From contig NZ_FTMG01000002.1 in the NCBI RefSeq assembly GCF_900155965.1, forward strand, positions 1-64,000: DNA of 64,000 nt, given 5' to 3'. The stretch is from Mucilaginibacter lappiensis. GTDB lineage: Bacteria > Bacteroidota > Bacteroidia > Sphingobacteriales > Sphingobacteriaceae. The notes beneath the pieces were generated by a model, which saw only the letters and a list, made by a program, of their open reading frames with translations, was not told where the DNA came from and ran no database searches. Positions 1-8,636 of this stretch are shown piece by piece. The position numbers were made by a program, and so were the translations under genes. The first letter of the stretch is position 1; each line of letters begins with the position of its first letter.

Positions 1-1
1 C

Positions 2-316
2 AAGAAGAACAAAAGTAAAAGTAAGGGTAAACCTGCCGTCGGTCAGATCTTCAAACAAATGGCCCAGGGCTTGCTGAACAGCAAATACATTGGCTGGGGT
101 GCGTTTGCCAGGCGGCTAAGGGGACGTAAAGGGCCGGCAGTCGCCATAAAGGCTACTGCAAGAAAACTTGCCGCTCAATATTGGCGCCTGATCGTCAAGG
201 GAAACGAGTTCGTTGAAAGAGGTATGGAGGCCTATCAAACGATCCTTATCCAGCAGAAAAAGAAGCGCTTAGAAAAGTTAGCCCTCGAATTAGATATGAA
301 ACTTGTACCTGCTTAA
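2..316 (+). CDS. Transposase C-terminal end, probable IS110 family (partial)
   Basis: The reading frame is open from base 2 and runs off the left edge, so only about 104 C-terminal residues are visible. The tail has a basic Lys/Ser-rich linker, then a segment of the form GWGAFARRLRGRKGPAVAI followed by ATARKLAAQYWRL. This resembles the end of the IS110-family Transposase_20 domain, where a conserved RxxKG...ARKLA block precedes the stop. The catalytic N-terminal DEDD part lies outside the window. IS110 elements have no long terminal inverted repeats, so the element end cannot be placed by eye; it should lie within the roughly 90 bases after the stop. The first ATG, at 59, is internal. Family assignment rests on a short segment. 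Confidence 0.6.
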   Translation, partial: KKNKSKSKGKPAVGQIFKQMAQGLLNSKYIGWGAFARRLRGRKGPAVAIKATARKLAAQYWRLIVKGNEFVERGMEAYQTILIQQKKKRLEKLALELDMKLVPA

Positions 317-323
317 TTAAGTA

Positions 324-401
324 TGTCATGGGTAGGAACGAAGGATCTATTAGCCCACTTCCATGTTGGCGAATAGATGCGTCACTGCGTTCAGCATGAC
401 A
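324..401. repeat. Short interspersed inverted repeat, degenerate copy
   Basis: The ends are TGTCATG and CATGACA, and an inner pair ATCTATT/AATAGAT lies within. The words GGAACGAAGGATCT and CAGCATGACA are those of the non-coding GTCATTCTGAGGAACGAAG repeats common in Bacteroidota spacers. A better copy lies at 4355-4409. Confidence 0.5.
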
Positions 402-410
402 AATAAAAAA

Positions 411-2033
411 TCAAACAACCACCTTCTTCCTAAACCTCCCCTTCACCACAATAAACCCAATCAATAAAACCGCTATAAAACTGCCGGTTTTAGGCAGGTA
501 ATCGCCATGCTCTACATAAAAAGTAAGTTCGGAGTTGAGATTAATATCCTGTTTTATGGCAGCCTGTGTCCACCATTTCGTTTGCTGCACGATATCACCA
601 CGCTGATTAATGAAAGCCGAGATACCGGTATTAGCTGACCGTGCTACCCAGCGGCGGGTTTCAATGGCCCGCAGTTTGGCATAGTCCAGATGCTGGTCTT
701 TCCCTGAGGTGTTTTCCCACCAGCCGTCGTTGGTAATAATAGCGATGAACTGAGCACCCTTACGTACCGAACGCGCCACATATTCGCCCCAGATAGATTC
801 AAAACAGATCACCGGGTCGGCACCGATACCGCTTTGTGAGTAAAACACATCCGCATCTGCTTGAGGACCATAAGCGCCCGTGGCACCACCCAAGTGTTCA
901 AATACCGGTTTCAGGAACGATAAAGTGTTGCCAAAAGGCAAGGATTCGGCACCTGGCACCAGTCGCGATTTATGGTAGATCTGTACATTACCGCTGTTTT
1001 CGATGCCTATAGCTGAGCTAAAATTATCCGCGAATACGCCTGGATGCTGTGTAGCGCTGGCTGTTGGGGTAGCTCGTGAATTATAAAACCGGTAGGTTTC
1101 GCCGCCGGTTATCAGCGTGCTGTTTTTGTATTTGCGTAAAAAATACTGGGCCTGTTTAAAGTAAATATTGTTGTTGATACCATCCTCGTTCATATATTCC
1201 GGAATGGCGGTTTCGGGCCATAAAAAAAACTCGGTATTGGGTTGGGCCACACTCCGCGACAGGTGGATCATAATATCGATCTGCAGGTTAGCCGGGATAG
1301 TCCCTTCCTTTTCATAAGGATCTATATTAGGCTGAACCGCCACCACGTTCGATGGGTTTTTTTGTTCGGTATAGTTATAGTAGGTAAATAACGAAAAGCT
1401 AAGCGGCAGTAAAATAGTCAGTACAAACGCGGTGATTAGTTTAAGGCGCAGTTTTTTTGCCTGTGCCTCACGCAAACCTATATAAATTAAAAAAGCCAGT
1501 ATGTTTACCGCCCATACCCAAATGGTGCCGCCATAAACGCCGGTATACTCGTACCATTGTATCCACTGATGGCTCACCGCGAAGCCGTTGCCAAGCGTCA
1601 TCCAGGGGAAATTCAGATCCCAGCTCTGGTGCAGATACTCATAGCCTATCCATAAACAAACCAGGCCCGCTAAACTCCAGTTTCGGCCGGTTACCAGTCG
1701 TAACCGGTAATACAACCAGCAAGCCAAAGCCATCAGCAACGGCCCCAGCGAATACGGTATCAACGAAATGGGAATAGCTACCAGGTTGCCCACTATTTTC
1801 AACGCGTTGTACACCCAGTAAACAGAGCCTACATTCCAGATAAAAAAGCCGATAAAGGCCAGGGTGAATATTTGCTTCCCCTTTTTAGCTGACGTAGATT
1901 GGATAATGTTTTCCATCGCCAGCAGCATGGGCACAAAACCAATAAACAGCAAAAAGGTAGTATAAGGCGTAGGCGGCCATGCTATCCACAAAAGTAATCC
2001 GGAAAGTATGGCTAAAGGAAGATTTTTTTTCAT
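411..2033 (-). CDS. lnt: Apolipoprotein N-acyltransferase
   Basis: Transfers a third acyl chain to the N-terminal cysteine of lipoproteins at the periplasmic face of the inner membrane, the last step of lipoprotein maturation. The 540-residue protein has hydrophobic segments over residues 5-215 and a C-terminal membrane anchor, with a nitrilase domain between. The Glu-Lys-Cys triad is visible as E274 (WPETAIPEY), K355 (YHKSRLVPG) and C410 (DPVICFES). The start is placed at MKKNLPLAIL. A longer reading to 2162 adds 43 residues that are only the translation of the repeat at 2074-2160 plus its flank. It lies directly downstream of rsmI on the same strand. Confidence 0.93.
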   Translation of the reverse strand: MKKNLPLAILSGLLLWIAWPPTPYTTFLLFIGFVPMLLAMENIIQSTSAKKGKQIFTLAFIGFFIWNVGSVYWVYNALKIVGNLVAIPISLIPYSLGPLLMALACWLYYRLRLVTGRNWSLAGLVCLWIGYEYLHQSWDLNFPWMTLGNGFAVSHQWIQWYEYTGVYGGTIWVWAVNILAFLIYIGLREAQAKKLRLKLITAFVLTILLPLSFSLFTYYNYTEQKNPSNVVAVQPNIDPYEKEGTIPANLQIDIMIHLSRSVAQPNTEFFLWPETAIPEYMNEDGINNNIYFKQAQYFLRKYKNSTLITGGETYRFYNSRATPTASATQHPGVFADNFSSAIGIENSGNVQIYHKSRLVPGAESLPFGNTLSFLKPVFEHLGGATGAYGPQADADVFYSQSGIGADPVICFESIWGEYVARSVRKGAQFIAIITNDGWWENTSGKDQHLDYAKLRAIETRRWVARSANTGISAFINQRGDIVQQTKWWTQAAIKQDINLNSELTFYVEHGDYLPKTGSFIAVLLIGFIVVKGRFRKKVVV

Positions 2034-2073
2034 TAATAATGTATCTATTATGTCATTGCGAGACAGAAGCAAA

Positions 2074-2160
2074 GAGCCCCCTCTAAATCTCCCCCGGAAG
2101 GGGAGACTTTTGGGAATTATTTTTAAGACCCTCCCTTCCGGGGAGGGTTGGGTGGGGCTC
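2074..2160. repeat. Short interspersed inverted repeat between rsmI and lnt
   Basis: It is bounded by GAGCCCC and GGGGCTC. Inside, CTCCCCCGGAAGGGGAG and CCTCCCTTCCGGGGAGGG form strong G/C stems. The right edge coincides with the rsmI stop codon. A related G/C-rich word (CCCTCCCTTTTGGAGAGGG) follows the gene at 4457, so this is a dispersed family. It falsely extends the lnt reading frame. Confidence 0.75.
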
Positions 2161-2878
2161 ATTCTTCTTCGTCTTTATATTTATTCTTCGATGTTTTGCT
2201 TTCGGCCCCGGCCACACAGATCACAAACTCCCCTTTTGCGGGATGTGTTTCATAATATAATTTTACCTCCGCTACGGTCCCCCTAACGGTTTCCTCAAAC
2301 ATTTTAGTGAGCTCACGCGATACGGATAACTGGCGGTCGGCACCAAAATAAGTCGCCATTTCATCCAGTGTTTTCAGTAAACGGTGCGGCGATTCATATA
2401 GTATTATGGTGCGCTCCTCTCCGGCCAAAAACTTGTACCGTGTTTGTCTGCCTTTTTTCAGCGGCAAAAACCCTTCAAAACAAAACTTATCCGTAGGGAA
2501 ACCTGAGTTCACCAGCGCAGGCACAAAGGCCGTAGCTCCAGGCAGGCATTCCACCGCGATATCAAACTTCAGCGCCTCGCGCACCAGGTAAAAACCCGGA
2601 TCGGATATGGCAGGCGTTCCCGCATCAGATATCAGGGCGATGTTTTTCCCTTCCAGCAAAAATTTCACAATCTCGTTGGATGATTGGTGCTCATTATGCT
2701 GGTGATGAGAAAACACTTTCTGATGGATGTCAAAATGTTTCAGCAACGGCGCCGATGTACGCGTATCCTCTGCCAGTATCAGGTCGGCCTCTTTCAAAAC
2801 ACGTATGGCCCTCAAGGTAATATCCTCCAGGTTGCCTATTGGGGTGGGTACTAAGTATAGTTTACCTTTTTCGTTCAT
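2159..2878 (-). CDS. rsmI: 16S rRNA 2'-O-methyltransferase RsmI
   Basis: Methylates the ribose of C1402 in the 16S rRNA P-site region using S-adenosylmethionine. The 239 residues match the usual size of this SAM-dependent tetrapyrrole-methylase-fold family. Visible signatures are LVPTPIGNLEDITLRA (residues 9-24), LAEDTRTS (36-42) and SDAGTPAISDPG (84-95), all diagnostic for RsmI. The start follows a self-complementary spacer that separates it from the divergent serS. It is transcribed toward lnt. Confidence 0.95.
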   Translation of the reverse strand: MNEKGKLYLVPTPIGNLEDITLRAIRVLKEADLILAEDTRTSAPLLKHFDIHQKVFSHHQHNEHQSSNEIVKFLLEGKNIALISDAGTPAISDPGFYLVREALKFDIAVECLPGATAFVPALVNSGFPTDKFCFEGFLPLKKGRQTRYKFLAGEERTIILYESPHRLLKTLDEMATYFGADRQLSVSRELTKMFEETVRGTVAEVKLYYETHPAKGEFVICVAGAESKTSKNKYKDEEE

Positions 2879-2889
2879 GGTTATATTTT

Positions 2890-3030
2890 GTCCATAGACG
2901 ATGGTCCATAGTCCATGGATTTTATTTGCATGCCTGATTTTTTAGACTATGATCAATGGACCATCGTCTATGGACATGGTCTATCAACCGGAACTTAAAA
3001 ACTATCGACTATGGTCTATGGACTATCGAC
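2890..3030. repeat. Self-complementary low-complexity spacer, block A
   Basis: Composed of permuted words such as TATGGAC, ATGGACC and ACTATCGAC. The arms at 2891-2909 and 2956-2974 are perfectly complementary over 19 bp, and further ACTATCGAC copies follow at 3001-3030. It lies between divergent rsmI and serS. No coding signal. Confidence 0.75.
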
Positions 3031-3060
3031 TTATTTATATCTTTGCCTAAAAATAAAATA

Positions 3061-4332
3061 ATGCTGCAAGTTAGTTATATCCGCGATAACCGGGAACAGG
3101 TTTTAGAACGTTTGGCTGTAAAAAATTTTAAACAGGCCGAACTGGTTGATGAAATTATTCAGTTAGACGATAAACGCCGTCAAACTCAAACCAGTATGGA
3201 TAACGTTTCGGCCGAGGCTAATTCAGCTGCCAAACAAATAGGCGACCTGATGCGCGCTGGTAAAAAAGCCGAAGCAGAAACCATCAAAGCCAAAACAGGC
3301 GCCTGGAAAGAGGACATCAAAAAACTGGGCGAGCAGCTGGCTTTTATTGAAGAAGAATTATACCAAAAGCTGGTTTTATTACCTAACCTGCCGCACAGCT
3401 CTGTACCCAAAGGTTTAACTCCCGAGGAGAACGAAGTGGTATTGGAAAACGGGACAAAACCAACATTGCCAGCCGACGCCCTGCCACATTGGGAGCTGGC
3501 TGCCAAATATAACCTGATTGATTTTGAACTGGGTGTTAAAATAACCGGAGCCGGTTTCCCCGTATATAAAAACAAGGGCGCTAAACTACAACGCGCCCTC
3601 ATCAACTTTTTTATTGACGAAGCTGAAAAAGCAGGCTACAGCGAAGTAAGCGTACCGCTGATGGTGAACGAAGCATCTGGCTTTGGCACATCACAATTAC
3701 CGGATAAAGAAGGACAGATGTATCATGTTGGTGTTGATAATTTATACCTGATACCAACAGCCGAAGTGCCAATCACCAATATGTACCGCGATGTGATACT
3801 AAAAGGTGAAGATCTTCCGGTAAAAAACTGTGGCCATACGCCATGTTTCCGCCGCGAGGCCGGTTCATACGGCGCGCATGTACGTGGCCTGAACCGTTTG
3901 CACCAGTTTGATAAAGTAGAAATTGTACAGGTAGTACAACCCGACCGCTCTTACGAGGTTTTGGAACAGATGAGCGCCCATGTGCAGGGTCTGCTCCAAA
4001 AATTAGGATTGCCTTACCGTGTGTTGCGCCTTTGCGGTGGCGATATGGGTTTTGCATCTGCCCTAACCTATGATATGGAAACCTGGAGCGCCGCCCAGCA
4101 ACGCTGGCTGGAAGTATCATCCGTATCCAACTTTGAAACATTCCAGAGTAACCGTCTTAAACTGCGTTTCCGCAATACCGAAGGTAAAACCCAGCTGGCC
4201 CACACCCTCAACGGCAGTGCATTAGCGCTACCCCGCATTGTGGCCACCCTGTTGGAAAACAACCAAACCGAAAGAGGCATCAGAATACCGGAGGCATTAG
4301 TTCCGTATACGAAGTTTGAGTGGATTGATTAA
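3061..4332 (+). CDS. serS: Seryl-tRNA synthetase
   Basis: Charges tRNA-Ser (and tRNA-Sec where present) with serine in the cytoplasm. The 423-residue protein has the class II layout: an N-terminal antiparallel coiled coil (about 30-105) rich in Lys/Glu, then the catalytic domain with motif 2 CFRREAGSYGAHVRGL and motif 3 NGSALALPRIVATLLEN near the C-terminus. The start is at MLQVSYIRDN, the conserved SerRS N-terminus; an upstream ATG at 2956 would add residues encoded by the repeat spacer. A TATCTTTG element at 3038-3045 is the likely -7 box, so the leader is short. Confidence 0.96.
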   Translation: MLQVSYIRDNREQVLERLAVKNFKQAELVDEIIQLDDKRRQTQTSMDNVSAEANSAAKQIGDLMRAGKKAEAETIKAKTGAWKEDIKKLGEQLAFIEEELYQKLVLLPNLPHSSVPKGLTPEENEVVLENGTKPTLPADALPHWELAAKYNLIDFELGVKITGAGFPVYKNKGAKLQRALINFFIDEAEKAGYSEVSVPLMVNEASGFGTSQLPDKEGQMYHVGVDNLYLIPTAEVPITNMYRDVILKGEDLPVKNCGHTPCFRREAGSYGAHVRGLNRLHQFDKVEIVQVVQPDRSYEVLEQMSAHVQGLLQKLGLPYRVLRLCGGDMGFASALTYDMETWSAAQQRWLEVSSVSNFETFQSNRLKLRFRNTEGKTQLAHTLNGSALALPRIVATLLENNQTERGIRIPEALVPYTKFEWID

Positions 4333-4354
4333 TTCCATCACTTCTTTATAATTT

Positions 4355-4409
4355 GTCATTCTGAGGAACGAAGAATCTACCTCCCAATCGGATTCTTCGT
4401 TCCTCTCCT
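4355..4409. repeat. Short interspersed inverted repeat
   Basis: GAGGAACGAAGAATC at 4363-4377 is perfectly complementary to GATTCTTCGTTCCTC at 4391-4405, with a 13-base loop. It is preceded by TTTGTCATTCT. The same vocabulary recurs at 324-401. The hairpin could also end serS transcripts. Confidence 0.7.
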
Positions 4410-4412
4410 TTT

Positions 4413-4443
4413 TTGCATCACATTCTTCTTTTGACTACATTTG
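4413..4443 (+). promoter_or_regulatory. Bacteroidota-type promoter
   Basis: TTG at 4413-4415 and TACATTTG at 4436-4443 are separated by 20 bases, matching the housekeeping consensus TTG-N19/20-TAnnTTTG. It ends 13 bases before the ATG of the gene at 4457. Confidence 0.6.
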
Positions 4444-4456
4444 GGTACAACTGAAT

Positions 4457-4918
4457 ATGCCACAACCCAAAAGCGCAAATACCATGATAAGCGTTGTTTT
4501 TGCAATGATTGGTATTCCTGTGTGTTTGCTTGCTGGCTATTTTGGCTTCTTTTCATTTATTTATTTAATAGGCGACTTAGATACCCTATTCAATCAAGGC
4601 CTGATTGACGACACATTATTAGGTTCTTCCTGTTTTACCCTCATTACAATACTGCTTTTCATCCTGGAAATCTGTTTTTTTAGATTAAGCGTCGGGAACA
4701 TTGGCCTAAAAACAGAAAAAGGGTTCTGGACCTTTTCAACTGGTTTATTTTTTATCGTTTTCATATCATGCCTTTTTTTCGTGGTAAAAGATCACATATT
4801 TTATAGCTTCTCTTTCGCCTTATTGTTTCTTTTAGCTTTTTACACATTAGGCAGCTGGTATGCCTTATCGAATGTGAACCAAGTAATTAAACAATCAACA
4901 AACGCTATGATACCCTAA
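4457..4918 (+). CDS. Small membrane protein, function unknown
   Basis: A 153-residue protein with four strongly hydrophobic segments (about 12-40, 55-77, 90-110 and 115-135), hence a predicted four-helix inner-membrane protein with a short polar C-terminus. I do not recognise a family. It has its own promoter-like sequence upstream and stands alone between serS and an oppositely oriented AraC gene. Low G+C and phenylalanine richness are explained by the membrane segments. Confidence 0.7.
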   Translation: MPQPKSANTMISVVFAMIGIPVCLLAGYFGFFSFIYLIGDLDTLFNQGLIDDTLLGSSCFTLITILLFILEICFFRLSVGNIGLKTEKGFWTFSTGLFFIVFISCLFFVVKDHIFYSFSFALLFLLAFYTLGSWYALSNVNQVIKQSTNAMIP

Positions 4919-4952
4919 AGCCCTCCCTTTTGGAGAGGGTTGGGAGAGGTCT
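4918..4952. repeat. Short G/C-rich inverted repeat
   Basis: CCCTCCCTTTTGGAGAGGG folds as a hairpin and matches the vocabulary of the repeat at 2074-2160. It lies between convergent genes and could act as a terminator. Confidence 0.55.
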
Positions 4953-5841
4953 ACAAATAACGCTGAAACTCCTTCCGCACAGCCAAGGGCTTTTTCCCGG
5001 TAATACTTTTAAAATGCCGGTTAAAATTGGAGAGATTAGAGAAACCCGATTCATAACTGATAATTACAATGCTGTAGTCTGTTTCTTTTAGCAGTTTGCA
5101 GGCATGGTTCACGCGCACTTCCAACAAAAAATCAAAATAACTTTTGTGCACCCGCGATTTAAAATACCGGCAAAAGGCATTGGGCACCATATAAATAACC
5201 GCCGCTATTTCCTTTAAGGTAATAACGCGGTGAAAATTATTAAGGGTGTACAGGTAAATTTTGGTGAGCCGGGTTTCGTCGCCCGCGTTAAATGTCTGCT
5301 GTTGTATCTGCGGATTTAAAGAGCGATATCCCCGTTCTCCGGCTATAGGTGCCAATAGCTGCATCAGTAAGGATATCCGTTCGCTGGCAGCAGCGTTAAG
5401 CAATTGGTTTAATAAAACAATTAAACGTATACGCAAACTACCTTGAAACGCAAGTACGTTCCCGGCCTGACGTATCACGTTGCGCAGGTATTCATTTTCG
5501 GGTAAACTGATAAACTGTGCGCCAAATATTTCAGGGTTAAAATGCAGCGTGAGCAATTGTAACGGCAGCTTTATCCGGCCCTGCTTTTGCAAAGGGTATT
5601 CAAAAGTATGGGTATCAAACCGAAATAAATGGGGAAGGTTTCCGCCCAACATCAGCAAATCGCCAGCGGCTACAGGTTCTATTTTATCACCCACCAGCAG
5701 CACCCCATGCCCTTCCATAATATATATGAGCTCAATTTCGGGATGATAGTGCAGTTCGTTATAAGAATGATAATGCGCGGTAAGCTCCAGACTAAACGAC
5801 TGGTTAGCCGGGGTGCTGAGCTTTTTTAACCTTGCCTTCAT
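4951..5841 (-). CDS. AraC-family transcriptional regulator with cupin sensor
   Basis: A 296-residue regulator. Residues about 20-95 form a cupin-like sensor (YHPEIELIYIMEGHG, GDLLMLGGNLPHLF). The C-terminal about 100 residues carry the paired helix-turn-helix of AraC/XylS proteins, ending in SGFSNLSNFNRHFKSITGK. It is divergent from the PEP synthase gene with a 195-base AT-rich spacer between, so the synthase is a plausible target, but that is inference. Its architecture matches the second AraC at 27661-28545; both are of the kind usually found near carbohydrate genes. Confidence 0.88.
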   Translation of the reverse strand: MKARLKKLSTPANQSFSLELTAHYHSYNELHYHPEIELIYIMEGHGVLLVGDKIEPVAAGDLLMLGGNLPHLFRFDTHTFEYPLQKQGRIKLPLQLLTLHFNPEIFGAQFISLPENEYLRNVIRQAGNVLAFQGSLRIRLIVLLNQLLNAAASERISLLMQLLAPIAGERGYRSLNPQIQQQTFNAGDETRLTKIYLYTLNNFHRVITLKEIAAVIYMVPNAFCRYFKSRVHKSYFDFLLEVRVNHACKLLKETDYSIVIISYESGFSNLSNFNRHFKSITGKKPLAVRKEFQRYL

Positions 5842-6036
5842 TTTAAATTATTGATTTAGTGAATTAATGTTTGTAAAAGCCTTTGTTCCTATTCCAGGAA
5901 TCTTTACTCTTTTATTAAAACTATATTATTATCACCAATATAAATTAAAACTATATAAAATTGGTTAATATAGTATTATTTATTGTATATAAGCTCCAGT
6001 TTCCGAACGTTTTATCCGATAGTTTTGTAGAAAAAA

Positions 6037-8493
6037 ATGAAGATGAAAACAACAAACTATATTTTGCAGCTAAACGAGGCCGGTATCAATGATATTGACC
6101 GTGTGGGTGGCAAAAATGCCTCTTTGGGTGAAATGCTTCAAAATTTGAAGTTATTAGGCATCGACATTCCTTTTGGATTTATTGTTGTTGCCGATGCCTA
6201 TTACAGTTTTATAAAATATAATAAGCTCGACGTGCTGATCAGCACCCTCATTGGTCAAACCGATGTGGATGACCTGGCGCAGCTTAAACGCTGCGGCGGC
6301 GCTATCCGCAGGCTCATCCGTGAGGGAGAATTCCCCGAAGAGATCAAAACGCAAGTTGCCGGCGCGTATGATGCTTTATGCGCCTATTATCAAAAAATGG
6401 ATGTTGATGTGGCCGTACGCTCATCAGCCACAGCCGAGGATCTGCCCGATGCTTCATTTGCCGGGCAACAGGATACTTATTTGAACATTGCCGGTGCTAC
6501 CGATTTGCTGGATGCCATCCGCAATTGCTTCGCATCGCTGTTTACCGATCGTGCCATCAGCTACCGCAAAAGTTTTGGGTATGATCATTTCCAGATAGGG
6601 CTTTCGGTATGTGTGCAAAAAATGGTACGTTCGGATATTGGCGCTTCCGGGGTGGCTTTCTCGCTCGATACCGAGAGTGGCTTTAAAGATGTGGTGGTGA
6701 TAAACGGCGCATTTGGCCTGGGCGAAATGGTTGTTCAGGGAGCCGTAAAGCCTGACGAGTTTACCGTATTCAAACCCCTGCTGGGCAAACCTGGTCTGCG
6801 CCCTTTAATTGAAAAAAAATTAGGCACTAAGGATAGTAAGATGGTTTATGGCGAAGCTCATGAACCGCGTGTAAAAGTAGTGCCTACTACCGAAATCGAA
6901 AAAACGCGTTTTTGCCTTACCGATGATATGGCCTTGCAACTGGCCGCCTGGGTGGTTGCTATCGAAAACTATTACACCGCCCTTAAAGGCAAATGGTGCC
7001 CTATGGATGTGGAATGGGCCGTTGATGGCGAAACACAGCAGCTTTATATTGTACAGGCCCGGCCAGAAACCATCCACTCCCGCAAAGCACAGCAAACCCT
7101 GCAAATATTTACCATGGACGCGAAAGCTAAAAGCACGCAGTTGCTGTTGCAGGGTATTGCCGTTGGCGATAAAATCGCTTCCGGCCGAGTGCATTTGCTG
7201 GAGAACGCAGACACTGTTTCCCTGGCACAACTGAATTTTAAAGCCGGCGATGTATTGGTAACCGACATGACCGACCCTGATTGGGAACCCTTGATGAAAA
7301 AAGCGGCGGCTATTGTCACCAATAAAGGCGGGCGTACCTGTCACGCTGCTATTGTGGCCCGTGAATTGGGGGTGCCCGCCATTGTGGGCTGCGGCAACGC
7401 TACGGACTTATTGAGCACCGGTCAGCAGGTAACGGTATCCTGTGGCGAGGGCGAAAACGGCTACATTTATGCCGGAGAGATTCCTTTTAAAATACAGGAG
7501 TATGACCTGAGCACGTTGCCCTCCGTTGACACACCTATTATGATGAACGTGGCCTCGCCCGATATCGCTTTTAAACTGGCCGGTTATCCGCATTGCGGAG
7601 TGGGTTTGGCACGCGAGGAGTTTATCATCAGCAATTATATTAAAATACACCCGCAGGCCCTGTTGCAGCACCGGGAGTTGAAAGATGAAGCCCTGACCCT
7701 GCTGATTGAAGATACCATTAAAGGCTATGCCGATGAGCAAACCTATTTTATAGACAAGCTCTCCTTCGGCATTGGTAAAATAGCTTCAGCTTTTTATCCA
7801 CACAAGGTGATTGTACGGTTCTCTGATTTTAAAACCAATGAGTATGCCAGCATGCCGGGCGGCAGTTACTTTGAACCATCAGAAGAAAACCCGATGATTG
7901 GCTGGCGGGGAGCTTCGCGCTATTACTCTGCGGCTTATAAGGAGGCTTTCGGTATGGAATGCCGCGCCATAAAAAAGGTACGCGAAACTATGGGGTTGAA
8001 AAATGTGGTGGTCATGATCCCTTTTTGCCGTACCATTAATGAATTGATGCGCGTTTATGAAACCATGAAGGAATACGGTCTGGTTCGCGGTGAAAACGGA
8101 TTGGAAGTATACCTGATGGCCGAAGTTCCATCCAACGTGATACTGGCCGATCAGTTTGCCCGGTATATTGATGGTTTCTCCATTGGCTCGAACGATCTGA
8201 CTCAGCTGGTGCTTGGGCTTGATCGCGACTCGGCCCTGGTAGCTGACATTTATAATGAACGCAACGAAGCCGTAAAAATGATGATCTCGCAATTGATCAA
8301 GGCTGCAAAAAAGGCACGCATTAAGGTAGGTATCTGCGGTCAAGGGCCATCGGATTATCCCGACTTTGCCCAGTTCCTGGTTGAAGAAGGTATCGACAGC
8401 ATCTCCATAACCCCCGATTCGTTCCTGAAAACGGTTGAAGCGATCAAGAAAATAGAAGACCAGGCCAACTATCAGGTGAAGCAGACTGCCTGA
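6037..8493 (+). CDS. ppsA: Phosphoenolpyruvate synthase
   Basis: Converts pyruvate, ATP and water to PEP, AMP and phosphate, the entry to gluconeogenesis. The 818 residues hold an N-terminal ATP-grasp pyruvate-binding domain (VRSSATAEDLPDASFAGQQ; DVEWAVDG; VQARPETI), the swivelling phosphohistidine domain with H436 in GGRTCHAAIVARELG, and the C-terminal PEP-binding barrel with C767 in GICGQGPSD. Both catalytic residues are present. A TAGTTTTG box at 6020-6027 lies only 9 bases before the ATG. It is divergent from an AraC regulator and followed by a strong hairpin terminator. PPDK is excluded because PPDK carries about 60 more residues. Confidence 0.93.
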   Translation: MKMKTTNYILQLNEAGINDIDRVGGKNASLGEMLQNLKLLGIDIPFGFIVVADAYYSFIKYNKLDVLISTLIGQTDVDDLAQLKRCGGAIRRLIREGEFPEEIKTQVAGAYDALCAYYQKMDVDVAVRSSATAEDLPDASFAGQQDTYLNIAGATDLLDAIRNCFASLFTDRAISYRKSFGYDHFQIGLSVCVQKMVRSDIGASGVAFSLDTESGFKDVVVINGAFGLGEMVVQGAVKPDEFTVFKPLLGKPGLRPLIEKKLGTKDSKMVYGEAHEPRVKVVPTTEIEKTRFCLTDDMALQLAAWVVAIENYYTALKGKWCPMDVEWAVDGETQQLYIVQARPETIHSRKAQQTLQIFTMDAKAKSTQLLLQGIAVGDKIASGRVHLLENADTVSLAQLNFKAGDVLVTDMTDPDWEPLMKKAAAIVTNKGGRTCHAAIVARELGVPAIVGCGNATDLLSTGQQVTVSCGEGENGYIYAGEIPFKIQEYDLSTLPSVDTPIMMNVASPDIAFKLAGYPHCGVGLAREEFIISNYIKIHPQALLQHRELKDEALTLLIEDTIKGYADEQTYFIDKLSFGIGKIASAFYPHKVIVRFSDFKTNEYASMPGGSYFEPSEENPMIGWRGASRYYSAAYKEAFGMECRAIKKVRETMGLKNVVVMIPFCRTINELMRVYETMKEYGLVRGENGLEVYLMAEVPSNVILADQFARYIDGFSIGSNDLTQLVLGLDRDSALVADIYNERNEAVKMMISQLIKAAKKARIKVGICGQGPSDYPDFAQFLVEEGIDSISITPDSFLKTVEAIKKIEDQANYQVKQTA

Positions 8494-8516
8494 CAAATTT
8501 TATAGTATCGACAAAT

Positions 8517-8557
8517 AACAAGAAAAGCGGCCATGAAAAAGTCGCTTTTCTTGTTTT
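8517..8557 (+). terminator. Intrinsic terminator after ppsA
   Basis: AACAAGAAAAGCG at 8517-8529 pairs perfectly with CGCTTTTCTTGTT at 8543-8555 around a 13-base loop; a short T-rich tract follows. It sits 24 bases after the stop. Confidence 0.7.
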
Positions 8558-8581
8558 CATAAAGTGTCCTCGCCCGCCCTC

Positions 8582-8612
8582 TTGCACCAAGCATTTCCTT
8601 TAAGTACATTTG
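8582..8612 (+). promoter_or_regulatory. Bacteroidota-type promoter
   Basis: TTG at 8582-8584 and TACATTTG at 8605-8612 are 20 bases apart. The ATG of the M28 peptidase gene follows 24 bases later. Confidence 0.6.
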
Positions 8613-8636
8613 GGATCAACATGTTAATTATCCCTA

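Noticed and set aside
2008..2286. 92-codon plus-strand frame across rsmI/lnt
   Set aside because: It is the translation of the G/C-rich repeat plus antisense rsmI sequence.
2890..3030. Possible CRISPR-like array from repeated TATGGAC words
   Set aside because: Words are irregularly spaced, occur in both orientations, and there are no unique spacers or cas genes.
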